A DNA stretch of 64,000 nt. Origin: Mesorhizobium qingshengii. GTDB taxonomy: Bacteria; Pseudomonadota; Alphaproteobacteria; Rhizobiales; Rhizobiaceae. Location: contig NZ_JAPFQA010000003.1 in NCBI RefSeq assembly GCF_027563465.1, positions 1 to 64,000 of the forward strand. Direction: 5' to 3'. The notes beneath the pieces are model-generated. The model saw only the letters and a list, made by a program, of their open reading frames with translations. It was not told the origin of the DNA and did no database searches. Positions 45,102 through 58,577 of the stretch are shown piece after piece (positions within the stretch are counted from its first letter, which is position 1; the number at the start of each line of letters is the position of its first letter). The translations under genes were made by a program, and so were the position numbers.

Positions 45102-46613
45102 TCAGCCGACCCACCAACCGGTGCGCTGGCCGCGATGAAACTGGATTGTCTTTTCCTCGGTATAATCCTCGACGGCGCGTTTGCCGAGTTCGCGTCCGAG
45201 ACCGGACTGCTTGTAGCCTCCGAAGGGCAGCTCGGGATAACCTTCCATGAATGTGTTCACCCAAACCGTTCCCGAACGCACCCCACGCGCCACCGACATG
45301 CAAGTGTCGATGCTGGCGCTCCACACGCCCGCCGATAAACCATAGGGCGTGTTGTTGGCGATGTGCAACGCCTTTTCAATCGATTCAAAAGTCAGCACGG
45401 AAAGCACCGGGCCGAACACTTCCTCGCGCGCAATGGCCATGTCCTCGGTGACGCCGCGAATGATGGTCGGGTCGAGGTATTGGCCGGCATTGGACGCCAG
45501 CTGCTTGCCGCCGCTGTAGACGCTGCTGCCGTCGCTCGCGGCTGCCGTAACGTAACCCGCCACCTTGGCCAGGTGGTCCGACGAGATCATGGCGCCGACC
45601 TTGGTGCCATCGTCGAGCGGGTCACCAACAACCACCTTGGAAGTAAGTGCCTTCACCGCGCTGAGAAAATCATCGGCGATCGCCTCATGCACGATCAGCC
45701 GGCTGCCGGCGTTGCAGCACTCGCCGGCATTGAAGAAGCCGCCGAACACCGCCGCGTCGGCGGCGGCCTCGAGGTCGGCATCGGGGAAGACGATCTGGCC
45801 GTTCTTGCCGCCAAGCTCCATCGAGACTTTCTTCAGCGACTGCGCGGCCGACGCCATGGTCATCTTGCCGACGCGGGTCGAGCCGGTGAACGACACCATT
45901 TCGACCAGGGGATGGCTGACCATCGGCGCGCCGACATCGGCGCCCAGGCCGGCAAGGATGTTGACGACACCGGCGGGCAGGCCGGCCTGCATCAGGATGT
46001 CGCCGAGGACGAAGGTCGAGGCCGAGGTCATTTCGCTCGGCTTGACCACAGCCGTGCAGCCGGCGGCGAGCGCGAACGGCAGTTTCTGGCTGACGATCAG
46101 GAACGGGAAATTCCATGGCGTGATGATCGAGACGACGCCGATCGGCTCACGCAGCACGACGCCCAGCATGGCGTCGCCAAGATTGGCGTAGGATTCGCCA
46201 TGCAGCGTGCGGGCCAGCGATGCGGCATAGCGCCAGATGTCGACGGCGCCGCCGATCTCGCCGCGCGCCTGGGCGATCGGCTTGCCGGATTCCAGCGCGT
46301 CGAGCCGCGCGATCTCTTCCAGCCGCGCCTCGATCAGGTCGGCCGCCTTGAGCAGGATCGCGGCGCGTTCGGCCGCTTTCATGCGCGGCCACGGGCCGGT
46401 CTCGAACGCCTTGTGCGCGGCCTGGACAGCGGCTTCCACCTCGGACGCGCCGGCCTGCGCATAGTGCGAAACGGTAAAACCATGACCGGGGCTCTTGCGC
46501 TCCAGCATGCGGCCGTCGCGGGCATCGACATGCTTGCCGTCGATCAGCAGCCGATAGGTTCTTGGCGCTGCAGATGCCTCGGCGGGCATGGCGATGTTGA
46601 GGGGTGCGTTCAT
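45102..46613 (-). CDS. Aldehyde dehydrogenase (betaine-aldehyde dehydrogenase-like)
   Basis: A 503-residue NAD-dependent aldehyde dehydrogenase. ITPWNFPFLI and KPSEMTSAS form the cofactor site, VSMELGGKNGQIVF holds the catalytic glutamate and NAGECCNAGSRLIVHE the catalytic cysteine. The first 18 residues are an Ala-rich extension. GAGGAACCAC precedes ATG 46613. Inside the operon it would turn an aldehyde made by one of the GMC enzymes into the acid, ready for CoA transfer by the product of 47392-48993. Confidence 0.92.
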   Translation of the reverse strand: MNAPLNIAMPAEASAAPRTYRLLIDGKHVDARDGRMLERKSPGHGFTVSHYAQAGASEVEAAVQAAHKAFETGPWPRMKAAERAAILLKAADLIEARLEEIARLDALESGKPIAQARGEIGGAVDIWRYAASLARTLHGESYANLGDAMLGVVLREPIGVVSIITPWNFPFLIVSQKLPFALAAGCTAVVKPSEMTSASTFVLGDILMQAGLPAGVVNILAGLGADVGAPMVSHPLVEMVSFTGSTRVGKMTMASAAQSLKKVSMELGGKNGQIVFPDADLEAAADAAVFGGFFNAGECCNAGSRLIVHEAIADDFLSAVKALTSKVVVGDPLDDGTKVGAMISSDHLAKVAGYVTAAASDGSSVYSGGKQLASNAGQYLDPTIIRGVTEDMAIAREEVFGPVLSVLTFESIEKALHIANNTPYGLSAGVWSASIDTCMSVARGVRSGTVWVNTFMEGYPELPFGGYKQSGLGRELGKRAVEDYTEEKTIQFHRGQRTGWWVG

Positions 46614-46622
46614 GTGGTTCCT

Positions 46623-47391
46623 CTAGGATCTCGAAAAGGCCGGCTTTTGCCTGGCCTTGAAAGCGCCGACGCCGGCCTTGAGATCGCCGGTCAAGGCGAT
46701 GAAGCCGCTGGCCAGCGCTTCGACGGCGGCGGCACTTTCCTCGCCTTCGGCGACCGCGATCATCAGCTTGGCGGCTTCCGTCGCCAGCGGTCCGCGTTCG
46801 GCGATCTTTCCGGCCCAGGCCTTGGCCTCCGCATGACCCTTGCCGGTTTCGACCACCCGGTCGACCATGCCCAGGGCCAGCGCTTCGGCAGCGAGGAGAA
46901 CCTCGCCACCCAGAGCCAAGCGACGTACCGTCTGCGCGCCGAAGCGGCGCACCGCGCGCTGCGTGCCGGACCAGCCGGGCACGACGCCGATCGAGGTTTC
47001 GGGGAAGCCCAATTTCACCTGTGTTTCCGCCACGCGGAAATCACAAGCCGCCGCCAGTTCCAGCCCGCCGCCCAGCGCATGGCCGGACAGCACGGCGATG
47101 GTCGGTTGCCGCAGCCGCGCCAGCCGGTCGAAGACGCGATGGCCGTAGCGCACCCATTGCACCTGGAAATCGGCGGCGCTCATGGCGGCCCACGCTTCGA
47201 CATCGCCGCCGGCGCAAAAGCCCTTGCCGTCGCCGCGCAGCAGCACGACACGCACGTCGCTTGCCGTCTCTGCTTCGTCGAGTGCTGCCTCCAGCGCGCG
47301 CAGCATCGGAATGTCCAGCGCGTTGAACTTCTCCGGCCGCCGCAAGGTGATGGTGCCGATGGCGCCGTCCTGCTCGAAGGTGACGAGAGGC

Positions 47392-47399
<8 letters not shown>
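46623..47399 (-). CDS. Enoyl-CoA hydratase/isomerase family protein
   Basis: A 258-residue crotonase-fold protein. Oxyanion-hole and active-site blocks are GDGKGFCAGGDVEAW and ALGGGLELAAACDFRVAE, with the glutamate in LGFPETSIGVVPGWSGTQR. ATG 47399 lies eight bases inside the CoA-transferase 3' end, so the two are coupled. An upstream in-frame start at 47426 lies deeper in that gene and is less likely. It would hydrate or isomerise the CoA ester formed by the operon. Confidence 0.88.
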
Positions 47400-51052
<3,653 letters not shown>

Positions 51053-51090
51053 CCAGATGCATCCTCCCGGCTGTTTCTCGGTCAAATCTA

Positions 51091-51104
51091 TTGGAACGTT
51101 CTAA
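51091..51104. promoter_or_regulatory. LacI-type operator O1 (TTGGAACGTTCTAA)
   Basis: Near-perfect palindrome with a GAACGTTC core, 39 bases before the lacI start and within its probable promoter (TTGACT or TTGAAG elements just upstream on the minus strand). Matches O2 at 51256 in ten of the twelve central bases or better. Confidence 0.7.
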
Positions 51105-51246
51105 TCACTGCTTCAAGGATGAGTCAATCGAGATTTTTTCTCCATCCAGGAGATTGATCGCCGAGTGCTGAATGCCGTGCGCACTAACGGTTGTCGTGCT
51201 GCAATGCAGCATATTCCTCTGGATCGGCGATGAATCGTAAAGGTCC

Positions 51247-51274
51247 TTGATTTATTGGAACGTTCCATTTATAG
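51247..51274 (+). promoter_or_regulatory. Promoter of the DUF993 gene with LacI-type operator O2
   Basis: TTGATT (51247-51252), a 16-base spacer and TTATAG (51269-51274). The perfect palindrome TGGAACGTTCCA (51256-51267) fills the spacer, so repressor binding would exclude RNA polymerase. The gene starts 22 bases after the -10 element. Confidence 0.65.
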
Positions 51275-51295
51275 GCGCGGAAAAGGGAGAGTTCG

Positions 51296-52450
51296 ATGGA
51301 CATTGCCTTGCCTGGGGAGGAGGGCCGCAGCGCCCGCTACCATCTGGTCGGCCAGCCGGCGCGGCCGGTGATCGGCGCGCGGTTTTCCCGCATCGCCTAT
51401 GCCGCCGCGCACGTCGTTGCCGATCCGCTTGCGATGACCGATCCGTGGTCGCGGCCGGTGGTCGACTGGGAACGGACCATGGCCTTCCGCCACCATTTGT
51501 GGCGGCTCGGCTTCCGCATCGCCGAAGCCATGGACACGTCGCAGCGCGGCATGGGTTTCGACTGGGCAAGCGCACAGGAATTGATCCGGCGATCGATTGC
51601 CGAGGCGCGTACGGTCGGCGGCGCCGACCTTGCGTCGGGCGCTGGAACCGACCATCTGGCGCCGGCCGCCGCCAGGACGCTCGACGATGTGATTCGCGCC
51701 TATGAGGAGCAGTTCGCTTTCATCGAGGGGCTGGGCGGCAAGGCGATCATGATGGCCAGCCGGGCGCTGGCGGCTGTCGCCAAGGGCCCGGAAGACTACG
51801 CCAGTGTCTATGACCGCATTCTGAGCCAGGCCTCCGGCAAGGTCATCCTGCACTGGCTGGGCGACATGTTCGACCCGGCGCTGAAAGGTTATTGGGGCAG
51901 CAGCGATTTCGAAACCGCGCTGGACACGGTCGTCGCCATCATCGAACGCCACGCCGGGAAGGTCGAAGGGATAAAGATTTCCCTGCTCGACGCCGGCAAG
52001 GAGGTTGCGCTGAGGAACCGGCTGCCCGAAGGGGTCGTCATGTTCACCGGCGACGATTTCAACTATCCCGAGCTGATCGCCGGCGACGGCAAGAAACACT
52101 CGCACGCTCTGCTCGGTATCTTCGATGCGATTGCGCCGGTCGCCAACGCCGCGCTGGCGAAACTGGCGGACGGCGATCGCGCCGGCTATGACGCGCTGAT
52201 GGCGCCGACGGTGCCGCTGTCGCGCAAGATCTTCGAGGCGCCGACCGAGTACTACAAGGCCGGCATCGTCTTCATGGCATGGCTGAACGGCCATCAGGAC
52301 CATTTCACGATGATCGGCGGCATGCAGTCGGCGCGCGGCATCCGTCACTACGCCGATGTCTTTCGCCTTGCCGACCAGGCAGGATTGCTGGCCGACCCGG
52401 AACTGGCCGTGGCCAGGATGAAGAGCCTCTGCGCCATTGCGGGCGCCTGA
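51296..52450 (+). CDS. DUF993 family protein (aldolase-like TIM barrel)
   Basis: A 384-residue protein of the DUF993 family, distantly related to dihydrodipicolinate-synthase-type TIM barrels. Recognisable blocks are [15 protein letters not shown] and [16 protein letters not shown] near the N-terminus, [29 protein letters not shown] and the lysine-containing [15 protein letters not shown], where the Schiff-base lysine of this fold would be expected. AAAGGGAGAG precedes ATG 51296. It is divergent from lacI with an operator in its promoter. The probable role is lyase-type cleavage of a sugar-derived acid or keto-sugar, unproven. Confidence 0.8.
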   Translation: MDIALPGEEGRSARYHLVGQPARPVIGARFSRIAYAAAHVVADPLAMTDPWSRPVVDWERTMAFRHHLWRLGFRIAEAMDTSQRGMGFDWASAQELIRRSIAEARTVGGADLASGAGTDHLAPAAARTLDDVIRAYEEQFAFIEGLGGKAIMMASRALAAVAKGPEDYASVYDRILSQASGKVILHWLGDMFDPALKGYWGSSDFETALDTVVAIIERHAGKVEGIKISLLDAGKEVALRNRLPEGVVMFTGDDFNYPELIAGDGKKHSHALLGIFDAIAPVANAALAKLADGDRAGYDALMAPTVPLSRKIFEAPTEYYKAGIVFMAWLNGHQDHFTMIGGMQSARGIRHYADVFRLADQAGLLADPELAVARMKSLCAIAGA

Positions 52451-52473
52451 GCCATAGGAAGTTGGGCCAAAAG

Positions 52474-52492
52474 AATCCCCCGCGCGGGGATT
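52474..52492 (+). terminator. Hairpin after the DUF993 gene
   Basis: AATCCCC (52474-52480) pairs with GGGGATT (52486-52492) around CGCGC, 24 bases after the stop, followed by a U-poor tail (TGCGTTGTTGGTTT). Probably ends the DUF993 transcript before gmd, though the tail is weak. Confidence 0.45.
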
Positions 52493-52548
52493 TGCGTTGT
52501 TGGTTTGAATCTGTATTGCGGGAGCGCAGATCAGGGACCAACAGAGCG

Positions 52549-53613
<1,065 letters not shown>

Positions 53614-53625
53614 TAAGGCAGGGCG

Positions 53626-54600
53626 ATGAACGAGACCTTCGACCTCAGGGGCAAGCGGGTTTTCGTGGCCGGACATCGCGGCATGGTCGGCTCGGCCATC
53701 GTGCGCAGGCTGGCAGCCGAGGATTGCGAGATCCTCACCGTAGGGCGCGACGGGCTCGACCTCCTCGATCAGGCCGGCGTGCGGCGCTGGATGGCCGATC
53801 GTCGGCCGGATGCCGTGGTGATGGCCGCCGCCAAGGTCGGCGGCATCCTGGCCAATGACAGGTTTCCGGCCGATTTCCTGTATGAGAACATCGAGCTGCA
53901 GACCAATGTCATCGAAGCTGCTTTTCGCAGCGAGGTGGGCAAACTGCTGTTTCTCGGCTCGTCCTGCATCTACCCGAAATTCGCGCCACAGCCGATCCCG
54001 GAGGATGCGCTGCTGACCGGGCCGCTGGAGCCAACCAATGAATGGTATGCGATCGCCAAGATCGCCGGGCTGAAACTCTGCCAGGCCTACAGGCGCCAGC
54101 ACGGGGTCGACTATATCTCGGCGATGCCAACCAATCTCTATGGTCCGGGCGACAATTTCCACCTTGAATCCGGTCACGTCATACCCGCATTGATGCGCAA
54201 GGCGCATGAAGCGAAGCAGGCTGGTCACAAGAGCCTGCGGGTATGGGGATCGGGCAAACCGATGCGCGAGTTCCTGCATGTCGACGATGCAGCCGATGCG
54301 CTGGTCTTCCTCTTGAAAACCTACACCGGTGAAAGCCACATCAATGTCGGCACGGGTCAAGACATCACCATCGCCGAATTGGCCAGGACGGTGGCCTCGG
54401 TCGTCGGCGGCGACGCGAAGATTACATTCGATACGACCAAGCCGGATGGCACGCCGCGCAAGCTGCTCGACGTCTCGCGGCTGTTTGCCACCGGCTGGCG
54501 CCCCCGGTACTCGCTGCGCAGCGGGCTGGAGCAGACATATGCATGGTTCCTCCGGCATATCGAAGCCGGTCAGGTCCGGCTGTCAGCGCCCGAAAGTTGA
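53626..54600 (+). CDS. fcl: GDP-L-fucose synthase
   Basis: A 324-residue SDR-family epimerase/reductase: VAGHRGMVGSAIVRRL (NADP site), GSSCIYPKFAPQPIPE at 111-126 with catalytic serine and cysteine, and YAIAK with Tyr141/Lys145. It turns GDP-4-keto-6-deoxymannose into GDP-L-fucose (NolK/WcaG type). The C-terminal LRSGLEQTYAWFLRHIEAG is intact here and is the part that recurs as a relic at 56050-56133. The stop is 22 bases before the first transferase-like gene. Confidence 0.95.
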   Translation: MNETFDLRGKRVFVAGHRGMVGSAIVRRLAAEDCEILTVGRDGLDLLDQAGVRRWMADRRPDAVVMAAAKVGGILANDRFPADFLYENIELQTNVIEAAFRSEVGKLLFLGSSCIYPKFAPQPIPEDALLTGPLEPTNEWYAIAKIAGLKLCQAYRRQHGVDYISAMPTNLYGPGDNFHLESGHVIPALMRKAHEAKQAGHKSLRVWGSGKPMREFLHVDDAADALVFLLKTYTGESHINVGTGQDITIAELARTVASVVGGDAKITFDTTKPDGTPRKLLDVSRLFATGWRPRYSLRSGLEQTYAWFLRHIEAGQVRLSAPES

Positions 54601-54621
54601 TGCCGATTGAGCGATTTCTCC

Positions 54622-56031
54622 ATGATGACATTGGCGGCGACCAGGGCAGACGGCCTTGGAGGGCGCCTGCTCGCCATGGTCAACGCAAAATGTCTCGCCG
54701 ATAAACTGGGGTGCCGTTTCGGCTTTACCTGGAACCGCCGATCCATCGACGACATGCAATTCCACATTGTCGATTCCGTCGACAAGGTTTTTGCCACCAG
54801 CTTTATCGAAAAACACTGGCTGGGCGAGACGATCGACGCTGCCCGGTACGGGGTCCTCGACGGTACACGATTCACGCGGTCCAGCCTGGCAGCCGATGCC
54901 CGCCGGAACGGTTCCCAGGGATGGATCTGCGATGATTTCCGCATCCTGAAATCGTTCCGGCAGGGTTGGTTCAGGGCGATGCTGCCCGCCAACAGGTCGG
55001 CGCGATCGAGGCATCGGACGTTTGGCACGCTTGGCTTTTCCGATCCCGTGAGAGCAACCATTGCCGCCGCCGACGGGCGCCGGTTTTCCCGGCCGATGGC
55101 CGCGCTGCATCTGCGCAGCGGCGACATCATCCACGGCAACTACCGCTCGCAGATGGAGTTTTGCGAGAAGGTCATTCCCGCACCGCTAGCCAAGGCGATC
55201 GTGTCGAAACTGGCGTCAAAAGGCTTGGCGACGCTTGTGATCGGCCAGGATCGGGCAACGCTCGACTATCTGAAATCGGAGACCGGAGCCTTCCTCTCCG
55301 ATGATTTCGGAGCGGGCCAGTTCGAAGACGGGACACTCAAGGCGTTTTTCGAAATGGCATTGATGGCTCGGTGTCGGCGGATCTATGCGGGAAGCAGCGT
55401 GTTCGCGACAATGTCCTCGGTGATGGGCGGTATCCGGGTCCTGCGGCCAAAAGCCTTGTTCGGCGATCGTGGAACAGCGGCGGCCATCCTGGACGAATTG
55501 AAGGCTCGGCAATCCGATTACCATCCGCTGGAGGCGGCCTTTGGCTATCAGTCGGCCTTCCTGCTTATGGAAGACAGCATTGGCCCAGCGCAGGCGCGGG
55601 GAATTCTCGAAAAGGCGGCCGCGCTCGATCCGCAAAACCCCGCCTATGCGCTGAAGATGGCGGCCGGCTATTTTCGAGAACAGGATTATCGAGGCGGCGA
55701 GGCAATTCTGAAAGCGTTCATGCTCAGGGAAATCGATGCCGGCGCCGAAAATTCCATGCAGATCATGCAGGTTTTGACAAGCCCCTCGTGGCGCGGCCAT
55801 GTCATGGCCGGTGACTTCGAACTCTACTTCGCCGCGGCCAGGGCTGGCTGTCCCTACGCCGCGGCATGCTCTGCCCATATCCTTCACACGGCTCTGGGCA
55901 GAACCGAGGCCGCCCTGGCAATGGCTGCGCTATCGCGCAAGGCGGAACCCGCCAACCGGCTTTTCCGGGACATCGAATTGACGCTCCGGACAGCCGCAGC
56001 GGCAAATGACGGCTCGCCCTTGCGCGTTTAA
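54622..56031 (+). CDS. Putative fucosyltransferase-superfamily protein with TPR-like C-terminus (copy 1)
   Basis: A 469-residue protein. Residues 10-35 (DGLGGRLLAMVNAKCLADKLG) resemble the GxGNxL/GFGD-type opening of fucosyltransferase-fold enzymes, and HLRSGD at 163-168 matches their HxRxGD/HVR donor-binding motif. MALMARCRRIYAG is comparable to the NodZ block ending in LLGRCATVIRFP. The last 170 residues are helical repeats (LEKAAALDPQNPAYALKMAAGY) suggesting TPR. Directly after gmd-fcl, a GDP-fucose donor is the best guess; the acceptor is unknown. Starts ATG 54622 or 54625 align with copy 2. It lacks signal and membrane segments. Confidence 0.7.
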   Translation: MMTLAATRADGLGGRLLAMVNAKCLADKLGCRFGFTWNRRSIDDMQFHIVDSVDKVFATSFIEKHWLGETIDAARYGVLDGTRFTRSSLAADARRNGSQGWICDDFRILKSFRQGWFRAMLPANRSARSRHRTFGTLGFSDPVRATIAAADGRRFSRPMAALHLRSGDIIHGNYRSQMEFCEKVIPAPLAKAIVSKLASKGLATLVIGQDRATLDYLKSETGAFLSDDFGAGQFEDGTLKAFFEMALMARCRRIYAGSSVFATMSSVMGGIRVLRPKALFGDRGTAAAILDELKARQSDYHPLEAAFGYQSAFLLMEDSIGPAQARGILEKAAALDPQNPAYALKMAAGYFREQDYRGGEAILKAFMLREIDAGAENSMQIMQVLTSPSWRGHVMAGDFELYFAAARAGCPYAAACSAHILHTALGRTEAALAMAALSRKAEPANRLFRDIELTLRTAAAANDGSPLRV

Positions 56032-56049
56032 CCGCCGGTTGGCGCCTTC

Positions 56050-56133
56050 GAACTTCGCAGTGGACTGGAACAGACATATGCATGGTTTCTCCGCCGCATT
56101 GAAAAGGGCGATTTCCGGCTCGGGGCCGCATGA
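56050..56133 (+). pseudogene. Relic of the 3' end of a second fcl gene
   Basis: Reading 56050 in frame gives ELRSGLEQTYAWFLRR, then IEKGDFRLGAA and TGA 56131-56133. This aligns with the last 28 codons of the intact fcl (LRSGLEQTYAWFLRHIEAG and onward). Weaker nucleotide similarity extends left to about 56025, overlapping the copy 1 stop. The rest of the gene is missing. The second transferase gene begins ten bases after the relic's stop, just as copy 1 follows the real fcl. Confidence 0.85.
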
Positions 56134-56143
56134 CGACAGGTCG

Positions 56144-57565
56144 ATGTTGATTGCCGTCAACAGGGATGACGGGCTTGGCGGCCGCCTGCTGGCCATGGCC
56201 AACGCAAAGTCACTCGCCGACAGGCTCGGCTACCGTTTCGGCTTCACCTGGAACAGTAGGGATATCACCGACCAGGAATCCCACACCGTCGACGTGGTCG
56301 GAAAGATCTTTTCCACCGACTTCATCGAGAAGCACTGGCTGGGCGAGAAGATCAAAGCCTCTGATTTCGGCGTCCTTGGCGGCACTGCGTTCACGCCGTC
56401 GGACCTTGATGCGGAGGCACGACAGGGAAGGCTGCGCGGCTGGATCTGCGACGACTTCGACGTCCTCGATTTCTTCCGCGACGATGATGCCGCACCGGTG
56501 CGAAGGTCCGAAACGCTGCGAGCCTTCGGGTTCTCGCCGGCCGTGCGGCAGGCGCTCGATGCAGCCGCAAAATGCCGCTTTCCCGGCCCGATGGCAGCGT
56601 TGCATCTTCGCAGCGGCGACATCGTCTACGGCCATCATCGCAGACGGCTGGTTTTCGCCGACAAGGTCATTCCCTCGACATTGGCCAGGGCGATCGTGTC
56701 GGAACTTTCATCGAGGGGCCTGACAACCCTCCTGATCGGCCAGGATCATGCCACGCTCGACTATCTCAGGGCCGAAACCGGGGCGCTGCGGACCGACGAC
56801 TTCGGCGCCGGAGACTTCAGGGGGGAGGAAGCCCTCAGCGCATTCTTCGAGATGGCGCTGATGGCAAGATGCCAGCAGATCCATGCCGGAGGCAGCATCT
56901 ATGCGGCGGTAGCATCGGTGATGGGCGATGTCCCTTGCGTCGGCGCCAGCGCACTGTTCAGCACGTCGCGCGCGGCGGAAATCATCCTGGAGGAGTTGCG
57001 GACGCACCAAACCGACTATCACCCGCTCGAGGCTGCCTTTGGCTATCAATGGACCCTTCTGACCCTGGAAGACGAGATCAGTCCGGCGCGAGCAAGGGAG
57101 CTTCTGGAGAAAGCCCAGGCGCTGGACCCGCGAAACGACGCCTATGACCTGAAAATGGCGGCAGCCTGTTTTCGTGATGGCGATCCTGCCTCGGGCGAGG
57201 CGATCCTGAAATCGCTGATGACCAGCCAGTCCATGGCGCGCTCCAAGATTCCCTTGCCGATGATGGACATCCTGACCGACCGGATCGGCGGTCACCTGAC
57301 GATGGAAAAGGACTTCGAGGTTTTCTTCGCGGCGGCGAACGCTGGCCATCCCTACGCCATGGCTTGCTCGGCCTATATTCTTCTCGAAGTGCTGGGGGAC
57401 AGGAAGTCGGCGGTGGAGATGGCGGCAAGGCTGGTGAAGACGGAGCCTGGAAACCGGATTTTCAGGAGAATCAGGCGGCGCGTGGGGTTGGGCAAGAAGC
57501 CGAAATCAGGACGAATGTCGAGAGCCATGTGGCGGCTCGGCCGGCTGAGGACGTCCTGGCTCTAA
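56144..57565 (+). CDS. Putative fucosyltransferase-superfamily protein with TPR-like C-terminus (copy 2)
   Basis: A 473-residue paralogue of the preceding gene, colinear throughout: DGLGGRLLAMANAKSLADRLG at 9-29, FIEKHWLGEKIKASDFGVL, GWICDDFDVLDFF, HLRSGD at 154-159, LLIGQDHATLDYLRAETGAL, and a TPR-like end (LLEKAQALDPRNDAYDLKMA). The C-terminal 35 residues are very basic (RRRVGLGKKPKSGRMSRAMWRLGR), unlike copy 1, and may contact membrane or nucleic acid. The frame is open from 56006, but that stretch is the fcl relic read in another frame, so ATG 56144 is correct. Expected donor GDP-L-fucose. Confidence 0.7.
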   Translation: MLIAVNRDDGLGGRLLAMANAKSLADRLGYRFGFTWNSRDITDQESHTVDVVGKIFSTDFIEKHWLGEKIKASDFGVLGGTAFTPSDLDAEARQGRLRGWICDDFDVLDFFRDDDAAPVRRSETLRAFGFSPAVRQALDAAAKCRFPGPMAALHLRSGDIVYGHHRRRLVFADKVIPSTLARAIVSELSSRGLTTLLIGQDHATLDYLRAETGALRTDDFGAGDFRGEEALSAFFEMALMARCQQIHAGGSIYAAVASVMGDVPCVGASALFSTSRAAEIILEELRTHQTDYHPLEAAFGYQWTLLTLEDEISPARARELLEKAQALDPRNDAYDLKMAAACFRDGDPASGEAILKSLMTSQSMARSKIPLPMMDILTDRIGGHLTMEKDFEVFFAAANAGHPYAMACSAYILLEVLGDRKSAVEMAARLVKTEPGNRIFRRIRRRVGLGKKPKSGRMSRAMWRLGRLRTSWL

Positions 57566-57757
57566 GCTGCGATCGGGCATGGGTCTTGAGGCCTCGCGGC
57601 GCGACCGCAGCGGCGATCAAGATGATGTGCGGCCGCCGGCTGGCGGCACGGAGGTGTCATCCGGACCGTCCGCTCATGCAAGCAGGTAATGCGCCGGCAT
57701 CGGTTTCTTTGGCGGCGCTCGCCGTTTCGACGAACCTATAGGACTGTCTGGATTGGA

Positions 57758-57832
57758 TGGTGGGCGTGACAGGGATTGAACCTGTGACCCCTGCAATGTC
57801 AATGCAGTGCTCTCCCGCTGAGCTACACGCCC
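57758..57832 (-). tRNA. tRNA-Val (GAC)
   Basis: Reading the minus strand, acceptor GGGCGTG (57826-57832) pairs with CACGCCC, the D-arm is GCTCAGCGGGAGAGC, the anticodon stem CTGCA/TGCAG encloses loop TTGACAT with anticodon GAC, and the T-arm is ACAGGTTCAATCCCTGT. Discriminator A is followed by an encoded CCA. All four stems are intact. Confidence 0.96.
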
Positions 57833-57980
57833 ATCCGAAGCCGCGCATACACCATTTTTGATCCGGCGCGTCAATAGCAGGAAAAAGGAAAGAAGGCGTC
57901 GTCTCGCCGCAGCGGCGAACGGGCGACGATGCCTGAAGCGCGTCGCGTCTGGATGGATTCAGGCGCCGCGCTTCAGGTCT

Positions 57981-58036
57981 TTGTTTTCATGCATGTCGTT
58001 CTCCCAAAACTGGGGCCACTTCTGGGCGACATGCAT
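57981..58036. repeat. Intergenic palindromic repeat, copy A
   Basis: Runs from TTGTTTTCAT to CGACATGCAT. GCATGTCG (57991-57998) is the perfect inverse of CGACATGC (58027-58034), with CCCAAAA and TCTGGG inside. A related copy is at 59529-59585, so it is a dispersed REP-like element. It sits between tRNA-Val and the end of cpdR. Confidence 0.8.
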
Positions 58037-58052
58037 TAGCCAGGAAAGCTGC

Positions 58053-58415
58053 TCAGGCCGCCTGCAGCATCTTTTCGACCTCGTTGACGAGATCGCGCAG
58101 GTGGAATGGTTTCGACAGCACCTTGGCGTCTTTCGGCGCCTTGGAATCTGGGTTCAGCGCGACGGCGGCGAAACCGGTGATGAACATGACCTTGAGGTCG
58201 GGATCGATCTCGGTGGCGCGCCGCGCGAGCTCTATGCCGTCCATCTCCGGCATGACGATGTCGGTCAAGAGCAGCGAGAACGGTTCTTCGCGCAGCCGCT
58301 CATAGGCGCTGGCGCCGTTGTCGAAATCGCTGACCTGATAGCCGGCGCGCTCCAGCGCCTTGACGAGGAACCGACGCATATCGTCGTCGTCTTCCGCCAG
58401 AAGAATGCGTGCCAT
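58053..58415 (-). CDS. cpdR: CpdR single-domain response regulator
   Basis: A 120-residue receiver-only protein with Asp9/Asp10, phospho-acceptor Asp52 in LTDIVMPEMDG, Thr80 in MFITGFAAVALN and Lys102 in LSKPFHL. The sequence is nearly that of alphaproteobacterial CpdR, which in its unphosphorylated form localises ClpXP and promotes CtrA proteolysis, linking the CckA/ChpT relay to the cell cycle. GACGGGATATC precedes ATG 58415. It is divergent from an amidohydrolase-like gene. The placement near an mmgR-type sRNA and hisN-like phosphatase matches the Sinorhizobium arrangement as I recall it. Confidence 0.93.
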   Translation of the reverse strand: MARILLAEDDDDMRRFLVKALERAGYQVSDFDNGASAYERLREEPFSLLLTDIVMPEMDGIELARRATEIDPDLKVMFITGFAAVALNPDSKAPKDAKVLSKPFHLRDLVNEVEKMLQAA

Positions 58416-58577
58416 GATATCCCGTCCGAATCACCCGCCCGAGATTGCCGTTGGGCAAGCCCGTTAACCATCCTGTATATGAGGAGGTGAGGGTAAACAT
58501 CAAGTGAACGAAGACGGCGATAAGCCATATTTGCCCGGCGGCTCGGCCGCTGAAATGCTGGACACGCGGCCAGCAAG

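Noticed and set aside
56006..56143. Longer N-terminus of copy 2 from the first in-frame start
   Set aside because: This DNA is the fcl relic read in another frame, and ATG 56144 aligns exactly with the copy 1 start.
54622..57565. Calling the paralogues NodZ
   Set aside because: NodZ is about 320 residues and lacks the TPR-like region; resemblance is limited to motif order, so only the superfamily is proposed.
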